Source: Dryocosmus kuriphilus (lineage: Eukaryota; Arthropoda; Insecta; Hymenoptera; Cynipidae). Taken from it: DNA of 64,000 bases. The translations under genes were made by a program, and so were the position numbers. The stretch spans positions 114,169,417-114,233,416 of the forward strand of contig CM076194.1 of the NCBI GenBank assembly GCA_038277395.1, written 5' to 3'. The notes beneath the pieces are model-generated. The model was not told the origin of the DNA. It worked only from the letters and a program-made list of their open reading frames with translations, and did not search any database. Shown here in pieces: positions 34,716-46,779 of this stretch; the first letter of the stretch is position 1; each line of letters starts with the position of its first letter.

Positions 34716-35700
34716 GCATATGTACAAATACATTGTTAAGATTATATTTCCATGTTTATTTTAGAAATCTTAATCTGAACGCTGACCACCTAAGACAGAA
34801 TGTATTTTATTCAATGTTTTGTTTCTCATTCTTTTCCGGTATCACTTTAAATGAGTGCGTTTACCTCTAGATACATATAAAATACTTATATAGAAATAAG
34901 ATACTCAAGATTTGTAAGTTTGAGATAAGGCATACATTCTTTTCAAGGCTACTTTAACATAAATGAAGAGTAAATTGTCCGATGTGATGCATTTGATTTT
35001 TTCTAGAAGAGTTTTTTAGCAGTAGAATTAAATGTAAATAATATTTTGATCAACAATTTCGAGAACATCATTAGCGATAAAGTTCTCGAGGGTGTCATAT
35101 TACAGTGCACTGCATCATATTGTGCTATTTAGTAGAGAGAGGTATAGACAAAGCAATGACGCTTATAAGCTGAGATTTTTCTCCATCCACTCACCCGCGA
35201 TCTTTCAATGGGAGGTTCGGTACTATCACAGCGGTCCTTCGTTCCCCACTCTTTCATTCTTTCTCTCCTTAACACATTAGAACTACTCTATCATGTTCCC
35301 CATATCCCTACTCTAATTAGGCCTAATTCGTCGTCAATCTCGCCTACGCCGTACACTTCTCATGTGAAGAATGTTTGTCACTTCATAGTTTACATTTCAG
35401 AATCCAAGTGCCCTCATTGCTTATATTACAATTTCGTAAAATCGACTGCTCGAATGTTTTAACCGCCTATGCGAAAGATAAACAGTTCTCTGATCAGCCT
35501 GGTATAATGACTTTTTGTCGACAATCTAATATTTCACATAAGATTTGTATATCCAGCGATCAAAATTTATATTCTACGCGTAAATAATCCTAGGTCAGTA
35601 ATATTAAATTTCCTCTGCTTAAGCATTATTAGCACAACCCAATAAATTAAGAGTAATGATTTTTTTTACTCTCTCTAAAGCTACTGTGTAATATAGTTTA
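34716..35700. other. Non-coding left arm of the Polinton
   Basis: No supported gene in ~1 kb between the left terminal repeat and the first mariner. Short open frames have no recognisable motif. Confidence 0.45.
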
Positions 35701-36655
35701 CGAGGCACGTCCAGAAAGTAAGTGTACTCAATTTATGTAGGCTTCAAAAAAAATTTATTAAAACAAAAACATAGTTGGTTACACTTGCACATATGTAAGT
35801 TATTTTTCGACATAGTCACCATCCCTCTCGATGAAAGTGGTGAGCCGCGGGATCAATTTTTTGATGCCTGCCTCGAAGAAGTCTCCCGCCAGCTCTTTCG
35901 CCCACTTCTCCCCCCCCCCTTCACCACCTCGTCCGTTGAAAACTTGTTTGCACCCATGTGCACCTTCAGGAAAGTGAAGACATGGAAAATCTGAAGGAGC
36001 CAGGTCAGGGGAATACGGGGGGTGGTTCAAAACGTCCCATCCAAAAGAGTCCAGGAGTTGCTTCGTGGCGTTGGCCGTGTGAGGTTTGGCATTGTCATGC
36101 AGCAGGCAGACTCCCTTCGTCAGCATGCCCCTCCTTTTATTCTGAATCGCCCTTTTCAATTTTTTCAGCGTCTCACAGTATCTTGCCGCGTTAATGGTCT
36201 CCCCATGAGACAGATATTCAATCAAAATTATGCCTTTATGGTCATAAAACACGGATGCACAAGTTTGTCAGTCACAATTTAAGGTCTTCCGCTCCTCTGA
36301 TCGTCATGCACGGAAGTACGGCCATTTTTAAATTCGCGACACCACTTGCACACACTCGCACGATTCATAGCTCCATTACCGTAAACAGTTTTCACCTCAT
36401 TATAAATCTCAACTGGAGCTTTTCCCTTCACAACGAGGTAGCGAATGACGGCGCGAATTTCGCACTTGGCGGCAGATACGATCTACATTTCCGTGAGAGA
36501 TGCTACTGCGTCAAGAGTTTTCAACACACTAACCTCGGATTGGTCTCGTTTTGAAGGGCAGGAGTCAAGCTACGCGGCAGTGTTGCCAACATGTCGAAAA
36601 AGTATTCTCTACAGCTGTGAGAGTACCAGTACACTTACTTTCTGGGCGTGCCTCG
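35701..36655 (-). mobile_element. Internally deleted mariner (955 bp) in the Polinton
   Basis: Inverted ends cgaggcacgtccagaaagta (left) and cgaggcacgcccagaaagta (right, read inward) are flanked by TA at 35699-35700 and 36656-36657. At 955 bp it is ~350 bp shorter than a full mariner because the middle of the transposase gene is missing. Confidence 0.93.
35800..36505 (-). pseudogene. Mariner transposase with internal deletion
   Basis: The N-terminal helix-turn-helix part, with KCEIRAVIRYLVVKGKAP and CKWCREFKNGRTSVHDD (about 36465-36300), runs into a stop. It is joined by a deletion to the C-terminal catalytic part (36252-35800), which has FYDHKGIILIEYL, LLHDNAKPHT and HPPYSPDLAPSDF. The segment with the first catalytic Asp is deleted. 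After the last Asp the frame is also altered: a run encoding glycines replaces the usual sequence near 35920. Inactive. Confidence 0.85.
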
Positions 36656-36954
36656 TATTAGAAGATATTTGTAGCCAATCAACTAGCACATGGGTAAAAA
36701 ATGCATCTAAAGAAATGAATCCTTTCTAATGGTCAGGGATTGCATGTTGCATGTCACAATAATATAAAATTAGAGAATAATTATCTCAGATATTATTAAA
36801 GAATATGCGAACATCCTTAGCGATAAACTTCTCGAGGGTGTCATATTGCAGCAAAAGAGTCTGGTAAACATGTTTTGTTCAAGATGCGATTTTTCGACAC
36901 GTTTCTAGAAAATTCTACTGGTATCGCTGAATAATAATAATCCGAGGGTACATA

Positions 36955-38307
36955 CGAGGGGGGACCCAAAAGTAACGAGAATCGGGCTGTGGTGGGGAGA
37001 GAGAGTGGGGGAAGTCATTGTTCGACCAGGTAATCAGGTATGCGTTAGGAAGGCGTCTCCTGAGTTAGTGTGCGAAGTTCTGTCGCTGTGAGTGTAACGG
37101 TTCATCCGTAGGAATTTTTGTAGTGAAACACCTTTTTCCATTTCGGCGAAAACGTGATGGCCTATTGTCGAGAGCAACGCGCGAATGTGAAATTTTGCTT
37201 CCTGTTGGGGAAATCTGCCGCGGAAACTATTGTTATGCTTCAGTCTGCTTATGGGGATGCTGCCCTAAGTAAAACTAGAGTCTACGAGTGGTTTTCACGT
37301 TTTACAAATGGAGAAATGTGAGTTGAAGACCAACCCCATTCAAGACGCCCCATGACGGCAAGAAGTGACGAAAACGTCGACAAAATCAATGCTCTCGTAC
37401 GTAAAGACCGTCGCCGAACCATTGATCAACTCCGTGACATGAGTGGAATATCATGGAGTTCCTTGCAGAGGATTTTATCTGAAGATTTGCACATGAATAG
37501 AGTTGCAGCCAAATTTGTCCCTCGCCTTCTCACAGGCGAGCAAAAGGAGCGTCGAGTTCAAGCATGCTTGGAGCTTCAGAATCAGTTCAAAGAGGACCCT
37601 GATTTTTTTTTCCAAGGTGATTACTGATGATGAATCGTGGTGTTATAGATACGACCCCGAAACAAAGCAGTAATCAAGCCAGTGGAAGTCACCTGACTCT
37701 CCTCGCTGCAAAAAAGCCTGCCAAGTGAAGTCAAATATCAAGACAATGCTGACTTGTTTTTTCGATTTCAGAGGTGTTGTGCACGCGGAGTTCGTTCCAC
37801 CGGGTGAAACTGTTAACCAGAAGTTTTACTTTTTTACTTGGCAGTTTTGAAAAGATTAAGGGAAAGTATCCGAAGGAAATGGGCAGATCTTTGGCGCGCA
37901 GGCGAATGGTTCTTCCATCATGACAACGCGCCGGCCCACACCGCTCTCTCCGTAAAGCAGTTTTTGACCAAAAACGGCATGACACGAATCTTTTTTACCC
38001 CCCCCCCCCCCCCCGTACTCACCGGATCTGGCCCCCTGTGATTTCTTTTTGTTCCCCAGACTTAAAAAGGACATGAGAGGAAAACGTTTTATCACTGTTG
38101 AGGAGGTAAAACAAAATTCGCTGGAAGGCTTGAAGAACATCCCGATAAATGAATTTAAAAAATATTTTGAACAATGGAAGCATCGTTTGCAGAAGTGCGT
38201 TGCGGTCAAAGGAGAATACTTTGAAGTTGATCAAAATTTGGTGTAAAAATATTAATAAATAAAAAGAAGTTACCACGAAATTCCCGTTTCTTTTAGGTCC
38301 CCCCTCG
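36955..38307 (+). mobile_element. Mariner element (1353 bp) in the Polinton
   Basis: Inverted ends cgaggggggacccaaaagta (left) and cgaggggggacctaaaagaa (right, read inward) with TA duplications at 36953-36954 and 38308-38309. It is a different mariner lineage from the two others in the window. Confidence 0.93.
37157..38246 (+). pseudogene. Mariner transposase (DD34D type), several lesions
   Basis: Starts with ATG 37157 in a region matching mariner N-termini (NVKFCFLLGKSAAET, VYEWFSRFTNGE). HTH block two is RRTIDQLRDMSGISWSSLQR and the linker KFVPRLLTGEQKERRV. The catalytic part has ITDDESW, FFHHDNAPAHTALSVKQFL and a YSPDLAP-type block. Lesions are an in-frame TGA near 37319, a frameshift in a poly-T run near 37615, a stop near 37670, a deletion near 37845 and a 17-nt poly-C run (37998-38014) that shifts the frame in the motif with the last catalytic Asp. 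The C-terminal part is open at 38049-38246. Confidence 0.88.
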
Positions 38308-38710
38308 TATATAGTGCAACCTGCGTAAAGAATTCTCAGTACAACAGAAACAGTCATTCGGAAAAGCGGTATTTGTTCGCACGTGATACTCGGCAGAATC
38401 TATTGAGACAATATATTAAAAAAGTGGTTAGAAAGGTTGGTGTATGGCCAAAAAATTATAAAGTTTTTTTTTTAAAAGTGAAATATTAGATGTTTTCCCC
38501 CAGTTTTCCTCCTTTCGCCACCACCGCCGAGAGAAAAGTGAAAAACTTTTGACTGTGCTAAAATTGCTAAAATTGCAAAAATTGAAAAGCTAAAATCGGT
38601 GTTTTGAGAGGTTTGTGTTTCTTCTTCTAGTTTACAGCTATATTCAGTGACATCTTGTGTGTTAGAAAAAGTTGTTTCATACATTAAAAAAATTTTTTCC
38701 AGTTTTTGTA

Positions 38711-39823
38711 AACCACCGAGTGAGCAGTGCAACTTCTGGTGATTTCCAGATACTATTACTCAGCGCGCACACTGACAATTTCCAACCACTCAACAGTATT
38801 TTTTAAAAAAACAAAAGCGGACTCGAAAAGCACCAAAAAACTCATTTCAACAATGGAGGAGGCATATAAACTGTTAGTAGATAAGGTAGAAATTAAAAAT
38901 GTTAATAAGTGGCTTACCCCAAGTAAGCAGAATGTTAGAAGTTTAAATAAAATTATAAGGTGTAATAGAAATACCTGTGGGTGAAAAGAACCGCGTTCAG
39001 TCAACAGTAGGCATTTTAAAAGCATACAACCAAAAAATTAAAGAGTTAAAAAGAAGAGGAAAAATAATTAAGAATTTAAATAAAAAGAAAAGAGATAGGA
39101 TTCAGTGGGTGGATTTAGAATCCGCATTTAAGAGTAGAATAAGAACAAGCTGTGTCATTAATTTAAGGCATAAAGACCTTAGACATTTTTTGGAGGACGC
39201 GAAGTCTATGATTGTTAATAGAATTTAAAATATTCTAAAAAGGAATGGGAATTTAAAAGTAAACATTTCTTTCGCGGGAAAACTTAAATCTCTAAAGAAC
39301 GGTGAAATGGTGGAAAAAATTTAATTTATTAATACTTCAAATAAGAAAATTTTGCCGTCCACTGATCTCAGTAGATGGTACGATGAAAATATTCTAGAAA
39401 CAATTCTAGAGAAAATCGAGGAATTGCAGGAGACAGATTCAGGTTGGTCGCTTACAGAAATCATAAATCTTATGGTTAATTTTAATCAATATTTACCGAT
39501 AAATTTGGGCAACTCTACTTTTATAGAGTTGCCTAAATTTATCAAAGACAAGAAAGCTGTAATTAACACAAAAAATAGCGATATTTATTGCTTTTTATGG
39601 TCAGTAGCGGCAGCTCTTTGCACTGCTGACAGTCACAGAGATCGTGTCAGTTCCTATCCCCATTTTAACGCACTTTTAAAATATGATGGTATTGATTTTC
39701 CCATAAGTTTTGAGGACATAAAAAAGTTTGAAAAAATGAATGAATTGCGTATTAACATTTACGGTATAGAAAATGATAAAAAATATAAGAATAAGGACTT
39801 CAGGGGGTGCCGTTTTCTGTCCC
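38711..39823 (+). pseudogene. Polinton DNA polymerase B, 5' part
   Basis: N-terminal region of the protein-primed family B polymerase that would replicate the element. Recognisable blocks are WVDLESAFKSRIRTSCVINL and LEDAKSMI (39105-39215), WYDENILETILEKIEELQE and DSGWSLTEIINLMVNFNQYL (39370-39490), and LPKFIKDKKAVIN plus IYCFLWSVAAAL (39525-39620). Stops near 38982, 39228 and 39323 break the frame. Open sequence from 39352 runs to the insertion point of the non-LTR element at about 39823, where the reading frame passes into retrotransposon sequence. The 38727-38984 frame may be the true N-terminus, with less support. Confidence 0.85.
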
Positions 39824-39837
39824 ATATAGGGGTCCTG

Positions 39838-42800
39838 CTAACTTGTTTCGTTTGATATTCTGACGCTGCTCATAACATCGAGCTTCTCTTCCCTCTTCTT
39901 TTGGCGGGACACTGCCTTGACGTACCTCGCTACTGCATCCCATGTCTCCTCACTACTGAGCATCTTGATAACGATATTTTCAGGAGCGATCCGTCCAATA
40001 TTTTTTTCAAGTTTCTTCCTCTCGTCCGTCCATCTTTCGCAGGTGAAGAAAGTGTGACACGCATCGTCTACATGTATACCACAGTACCTGCAGTTTGGAC
40101 TCCTTTCTTTGCCCACTTTGTGCAGGTACGCCTGGAAATATCCGTGGCCCGACAGGAACTGCGTAAGGAAGTAGTTCACTTCCCCGTGTTTTGTTTCCGA
40201 TCAATCCACGCTGTGAGGTTGTTTAGCAACTTAAACGTCCATCTACCTCTGGTGTCGTTTTCCCATCTTTGTTTCCAGAGCTCGATGGTATGGATTCGGC
40301 TCTCTTCCTTCGCGGCTGGTTTCCCGATCTCTTTCTTTCTCTCAAAGATCTTCTTTTTCTCCTGTGCAAGCAGATCGATAGGGATTATCCCTGCTATCAC
40401 TAAAACTGATGGTTCAGAGACAGTGTGGTAGGAGCAGGTAACCCTTTGCGCTCCTATTCGCTGTACCCCGGCTATCCGTTTTCTGTACTTGTCTATCCTG
40501 AGTGCGTCAGCCCATATTTCGGCACCGTACAACAGGATAGACGTTGTCACCGACATTAGTAGCCGGCGTTTGCTCGGTTTAGGCCCACCGACATTTGCCA
40601 TCAGCCTGCTCAGAGCCATCGTAACTAAGGCCGCCTTATCAGCCGCTTTCTTGATTTGTTCCCAAAAGGTGACCTTTGTATCTAAATGAACACCGAGATG
40701 TTTTAGCACCTTTTGGGTCTACACCTTCTCACTTCCCACTTGTAGCTGGATACAAGGGTCAATCCTCTTGGTGGTAAGGATCACTATCTCCGTCTTCTGT
40801 AGGGCTAGACTCAGACCGTGCTGTTTCATCCAGCGGCACACCCAATACATAACATCTTTGAGCTTCCCTTGCGCTTCTTCGATGTTGCGCGCCACGATAA
40901 TTGCCGCGGTGTCATCTGCATAACCTATCAGAGTCGTACCATTTGGTAGTTCCAGTCGGAGGATACCATCGTAGGATATATTCCAAAGGTCTGGCCCTAG
41001 GATAGATCCCTGTGCAGCTCCTGCTGTTATTTCTCTTCTGCAAAGATCGTCATGGGTATCGTAGAGCAGTACCCTGTCCTTCAGGTAATTTCTTACCTTC
41101 CGGAGGAGATACGGCGGCACCTGAAATGTATGTTTAAGTGCATACATAATATCCTCCCATCTACCCGTGTTGAAGGCGTTCTTTACATCCAGCGTAACCA
41201 GAAGTACAACTGGTCGTGAGTGGTGGGTCCCCTGTCTCGCTGACATACCGGCTTTCATCTCACGCACTGGACAGCCTCCACTGTGCTGCACCCTTTTCTA
41301 AATCCAAACTGTTGGTTTGAGAGATCACCTGCCGCCCATACAGCTGATAGCAGGCGAGGTTTAAGGAGCTTTTCCAGTAGCTTTCCGGCTGTATCCAACA
41401 TGCATAAAGGCCTGTAGGATGGCGGAGAGCCCGGTTTGCCTTTGCTTTTGCTTATCAGCACCAGCTTCTGTCTTTCCATCTCATGGGGAAACTTCCCGTT
41501 TTCAAACAGCTGTTATACATGTCCAAAAGAAGCTGCGGATTATGCCGTTCCACTACCTTCAGTACTTCTGCTGGAATCCCATCCGGACCCGGCGCCTTGT
41601 TGTTTTGCAGCGAACTCACAGCTAGCCGGAGTTCTGCTGCGTCAAACATTGGAATGTCCATGGGACTATCCTCTCCTGCGTCCTCTTGTTTCAAATCGGT
41701 TGTTGGAAAGAGCGCGTCCACGATATTTCGCATCGTCTCCGAATCGCCCTTAAAAGCAGGTGTCGTTGCCCCTAGTTTTCGGGTGACTATTTTATAGCCC
41801 AAACCCCAGGGATTTTCGTCCACCTCCCTTGCCATTGACATCCAACCTACACGTTTGTTTCGCTTAATGATTTTTCTCAGCTGTTTCTTCGCTTGAAGGA
41901 ATTTTTCTACTTTGAGGGCCATTTCGGCGGGCTTCTTTTTTGCTCTCTGAGCCTTTCGTCGTAGAGAGAAGCAGGTTTTCCTCAGATCGGCTATTTCTAC
42001 CGACCACCAATACGCCGGGTAGCGACTATCCTGCTGCCTCTTCCGAGGCATGGCGGCATCGCATGCTTGCCGTATGTAGGTTAGAGAGTTTTCCACTACA
42101 CATCTGGAGTCATCCGTCTCCATTGTTGGCTGCTTATGTGTGATAACCTCTGCAAACCTTTTTTCATCCAGTTTCTTTAGATTCCATCGAGTCCGACGAA
42201 AGGTACGCGACTTCGTACCTTTCTCCACCACATGCAGTCCAAAGTCGATGTACTGATGATCACTGCCTGTGAAGTCATCCATCACCTTCCAGTCTGCAAT
42301 ATACCTTACCAGGTCCTCCGACGCCAGCGAGATGTCTGGAGTAGTCTCTTTTTGTCCGGGTCGCCTGAATGTCGATGCGCCAGTAGTTAGGACTGTCAGT
42401 CCTCTTCTGGCCGCCATCTCCATTATCCGCTTCCCTCTAGAGTTCGGCTTCGTCATGCTCCACTCCACCGCTTTCGCGTTAAAGTCGCCAGCTACAACGA
42501 TGCCACCCTCCATATCCCGTATTGCTTCTTCAAGCCCTTCCAGTTTGGTCTGGGAATCCTTGATTTGCTCGTTTGGGGTGAAGCAGCAGCTCACAATTGT
42601 GAGACTCCCACTCCTGACTCACACATACCCCTCACCGGATCCGTGTGCAGCCACTGGTACTATCGACAGGTTTGTCACCCACATCACTGCGGTGCCGAGA
42701 ACATCATTGAACCAAGTCATATTGTCTCTATCTCAATACTGTTCACTAAGTATCAGGTTATCAGCCTCCTTTTCAAACTTAATTTGAGTCAGAAGGTCGT

Positions 42801-42846
42801 CAGCCGTTTTACTTCTATTTAAGTTTGCCTGCAGTATGTTTATCAT
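39838..42846 (-). pseudogene. ORF2 (APE endonuclease and reverse transcriptase) of the R1-like element
   Basis: Starts at ATG 42846 inside the end of ORF1. The endonuclease begins MINILQANLNRSKTA, with later motifs VVAGDFNAKAVEW, TPDISLAS and GSDHQYI (42500-42250). Reverse transcriptase shows NNKAPGPDGIPAE (about 41590), FGFRKGCST, LDVKNAFNT, AQGSILGPDLWN and the catalytic YADDTA (about 40920). The C-terminus has the CRYCGIHVDDACHTFFTC zinc-binding motif (about 40090-40030) and stops at 39838. Lesions are two in-frame stops near 42737 and 42617, frameshifts near 41470 and 41285, a stop near 40715 and a change near 40180. The motif set, overlap and gag type point to the R1 clade. Confidence 0.88.
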
Positions 42847-44084
42847 CCTCGGCGATTTCCTTTTGCTCGTGCCAGTGCTTCTTTAAATACTTGGCACTTT
42901 CTTGTCCCCGGGATATGATCCCTTTCCTCTGCTGGCAGGCTTTTCTCGGTGCATAGGATACACTGCACGCTGACGTTGCAACTCGCGCCCCCTTATGTCC
43001 TGGCTTACCGAATCTGAAGCAGACATCCTTCCTGTCTGGACCTTGGCAGTTTCTGGATTGATGTCCGTACCCTAAGCACTTGAAACAGCGCGAAACCATC
43101 ACTCTCCTTCTAATACGGGAGTTTACGCACCCTATCTTTATACGCTCTGTTTTTAGCAGCTCATTCGCCGCCTGAGCGCTCATTTCTACAATGGCCAAAA
43201 TTTGGCCTCTAGTGTTGAGCTTACCAACGGAGATCTTCAGTTGCTGCCCGAGCTCCTTGAGTTCCCGTTTCAGGGCAGCTTCAACCTCTTCAGCGGTCGT
43301 GTAGCCATCTAGGTCTCTAATCTCAAGCGTGACTTTAGGAGCCCTACTCTCAACCATTCCGTTTTCACCTAAAGCGCGTTTCAGGGTGCTGGTGAAATCA
43401 TCTCGGTTTTTAGAGAGACTCCGCCTAATTCCAGCAGGATGCAGCCTTCTCTTGTCTGGCGGATATTTTTTATTACCGTGTCGGTATCCTCGGGTTTTAC
43501 CTTCCCTCGTATTTCACCCAGCACCTGAGCGTAGCTCTTGCCCTCTGTAGGCCGGATGAGTATTGCTTCACTTCTTGGCTTCGCTGTCTTCTTTTTCTTT
43601 GATTTGGGGCCGATTACCCCCTTCTCCGTATCGTGCCTGTCTGCCGCCTTTGATTGAGGGGTTTTCTTCTTTTTCCTGTTTGCAGTTTGCCACTCCGACG
43701 TTGGCGTCTCTGCATCCTGCTTCCTCCTCTTGTCCTTCCGAGTTGCGGTCTGGTTCTCTGCTGGGCTTTTCGCTGCTCGTTTTGTCTTCGGAAGTGGCCT
43801 CGGTGTTACTACACTACCCCTCCCAGGTCGTACCTGCGACCACAGTAGACCATTTAGGTGGGCTTGTGCCTTTTTTAGCGTCTCATGCCCGACGATAATC
43901 TTCTTTAGTTCTCTCTGCACCACGTCGAGTCCAGACTTGATGACTATACTGACATTCGTTTGCCTCTTTGCAGCCTCCTGCATAGGGCCCATCTTTTGGA
44001 GTTTTCACATTCCTCTATATCCTTTTTTAATGCTGCCATGGTCTCCATGGTCTTCTCCTTGTTTTCCTCTGTTGCATATTCCAT
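42815..44084 (-). pseudogene. ORF1 (gag-like, CCHC zinc knuckle) of the R1-like element
   Basis: Begins at ATG 44084 (MEYATEENKEKTMETMAALK). It continues after a frameshift near 43975 into a lysine-rich region (43900-43560) and then a conserved R1-type gag block with YAQVLGEIRGKVKPEDT and REGCILLELGG (about 43520-43420). A second frameshift lies near 43370. The C-terminal part has a CCHC knuckle, CFKCLGYGHQSRNC (about 43095-43055), and a second, degenerate knuckle beginning CFRFGKPGHKG in which the second Cys is replaced by Phe. The role is RNA binding and assembly of the ribonucleoprotein. Two frameshifts make it non-functional. Confidence 0.85.
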
Positions 44085-44589
44085 GATTTTATACGTTTTT
44101 AACCAGCGCATCGTGCGTGGAGGGGCGGGCCGAAATAGTTGGGAACAGGTATACCCTCGGACCGAAGTCCTACCCCAGTACTCTGAGACCCAACCTTTGT
44201 TTAACCGATCCCGGAATACACGGACGGACCGGACTCGCCCGGAGCACTGCAGGTTCCGATCCCTGCAGCCACCACGCACTCCCCGATCAAGGCCCGAAGG
44301 GGCTGGCTCCCGATGCCCGGCCACAGCTTACACCTCGGCAGAGCAAGCTTACAGCAGCCCCCACCCCATGCCGGCGGAAAAACCGAACATAGTTCGGAGC
44401 ACTCCCAGTGGGCTGCGACCGTCACCAATCGTGTGTTTGGTCCACGAGGCCTATTTTATTTCAGCCCTACCCTCTGTTTCCAGCGAGCATTCCCCTATCT
44501 GCCACCTGGCGACGCGCCAAATAGGGGTAACACCTCCCCTTCACCGCAGACAGCTGCGGTGGTCCTTGGGGTCCGAGTCACGATGGCTG

Positions 44590-46455
44590 CAATGTAAATT
44601 ATGAAGATGCACACTCCATTCCAGTAGTTTTTCACAACTTGTCCGGCTATGGTTCACATTTTTTTATTAAAGCACTAACTAAGGACTTTGAGAGACAAGT
44701 TAAATTGTTACCGGTAAATAAAGAAAAATACATCTCTTTCACCAAATATGTTGATGGTACAAAAGTAAATCTTCGGTTTCTAGATTCGTTTCGCTTCATG
44801 CCTAGTAGCATTGAAAAATTATCTTTATACTTGAGAAATGAGGATAAAAAAGTTACAGTCAAATATAGCAAAAATGATTTAGAATTTCAACTCCTAACGA
44901 GAAAAGGAGTATTTTCCTATGACTATGTAAATGAATGGGAGAAGTTAGATGAAAACGAGCTACCACCAAAAAGTGAATTTTTCTCTCGATTAAACGATGA
45001 AGCTGTATCTGATGATGATTATCATCATGCATGTAAAGTTTGGGAAACTTTTAATATAAAAACCCCTAGGCGAATACTCTGATTTATATTTAAAAACTGA
45101 CGTTTTACTTTTGGCCGACATTTTTGAAAATTTTAGATACAACTGTGTTTCAACATATTATCTAGATCCACTGCATTATTACACAGCACCGGGACTTGCT
45201 TTTGATGCGATGCTCAAACTAACAGGAATCGAACTTGAACTGTTAACCGATCCTGATATGATACTCTTAATTCAAAAAGGCACTCGTGGCGGTGTATCTC
45301 AGTGCTCAAATCGATATGTCAAAGCTAATAATCAATACATGGGAATTGATTTTAATCCAAGCGAACCGAAATCTTACATAAATTACTTTGATATCAACAA
45401 TCAATATGGTGCAGCTATGAGCGAATTTTTACCTTTTACACGGTTCGAATGGGTACTTGATAATGAAAATGTCAATTGACTCAATATTCCAGATGATTCT
45501 CCGACAGGTTACATTTTTTAGGTAAACTTGGAATATCCTGCAGAATTGCACGATTTTCACAAAGATTTACCTTTGGCTCCAGAGCATTTTGTACCACCCA
45601 ACTCTTTATGTAAAATACCCAAACTAATCACGAGTTTATTACCAAAGAAAAATTATGTGGTACACTACCGAAATCTACAACAGTATTTGAATTTAGGTTT
45701 AAAGATTACTAAAATCCACAAAATTTTAAAATTTGAACAAAAACCTTGGCTTAAGAAGTACGCAGATTTAAATACAGAACTTAGAAAGAAAGACACTAAT
45801 GATTTCGGGAAAAACTTTGTCAAATTGATGAATAAGTCAGTCTTTGGTAAGACCATGGAGAATGTTAGAAAATATAAAAATGTTCGATTAGTTACAAAAT
45901 GTGGAGCTACGTACGGAGCTAGAGCTCTAATTGCAAAACAAAACTTTCATAGCTGCACCATATTCGATGAAGATATGGTAATAATTGAAAAATAAAAAGG
46001 CTTCAAGTGAAATTTAATAAGCCAGTTTATGTTGGATTCGTCGTTCTTGATATTTCAAAAGTAATCACCTACGGTTTTCACTATAATTATATTCTACCAA
46101 ATTCTGGAAATAATGCAAAATTACTTTAAACTGATACAGATAGTCTAATCTATCATTCCACCGTTCCAAATAGAAATTTGACACGTCGGATTATTCCTCC
46201 AGAAAATGTCTACGGAATACCGTCAAAAAGCGAAAAAGTACTAGGCCTCTTCAAAGACGAATGTAACGGGAAAATTATTTCTGAATTTATTGGACTGCGA
46301 TCAAAATTGTACACTTATAGAATTTTTAATGAACAAAAAACAAACAAGAAAGCAAAAGGAATTAAAGGTTCGACATTGCGCAAGATAACTTTCGACGATT
46401 ACAGAAAATGACTCTTTGAATTTCAAAATTTAACTCGATGTCAAAATTTAATAAG
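44590..46455 (+). pseudogene. Polinton DNA polymerase B, 3' part
   Basis: Resumes in the exonuclease domain with VVFHNLSGYGSHFFIKAL (44622 onward). The motif-A region is INYFDINNQYGAAMSEFLPF (about 45385-45440). The motif-B region is VKLMNKSVFGKTMENVRK (about 45820-45875). Motif C, TDTDSLIYH, is at about 46132, with a TAA directly in front of it where the family has a hydrophobic or aromatic residue. The thumb-side block is LGLFKDECNG and SKLYTYRIF (46240-46330). Lesions are a 1-nt frameshift near 45070, stops at 45477-45479 and 45520-45522, a frameshift near 45992, the motif-C stop near 46128 and a stop at 46409-46411. The key catalytic aspartates survive in sequence, but the gene cannot make a full product. 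Confidence 0.9.
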
Positions 46456-46648
46456 AAGTAGGAAACATGAGGTACAGACTGTAAGGCAGGAAAAAAATTG
46501 CTTTCAGCTGGCATGACGACAAACGCAATCTTATCCCTGGAAAAACAGAGGCACTTCCATGGGGATATGTAAATAGAATGCACCAACCCATGGAAGTGAA
46601 TAGCATGTAATTATGAAGAATGTATATATAATGTATGTACATTGTACA

Positions 46649-46687
<39 letters not shown>

Positions 46688-46719
46688 ATATACATACATA
46701 TATATACATATATACATAC

Positions 46720-46779
<60 letters not shown>

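Larger units (their letters stand above)
39824..44589 (-). mobile_element. R1-clade non-LTR retrotransposon inserted in the polymerase gene
   Basis: A ~4.8-kb element in the opposite orientation to the polymerase gene. It has a G+C-rich 5' region (43993-44589, a strong contrast with the AT-rich surroundings), ORF1 and ORF2 overlapping by 32 bp, and a short 3' end. The polymerase sequence on the two sides does not abut. Roughly 150-200 residues of its N-terminal exonuclease part are absent, so insertion or later rearrangement removed target DNA. I see no poly-A tail or target duplication. Both ORFs are damaged. Confidence 0.88.

Noticed and set aside
43960..44604. 214-codon plus frame over the non-LTR element's 5' end
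   Set aside because: Antisense to ORF1 and the G+C-rich 5' region; no domain.
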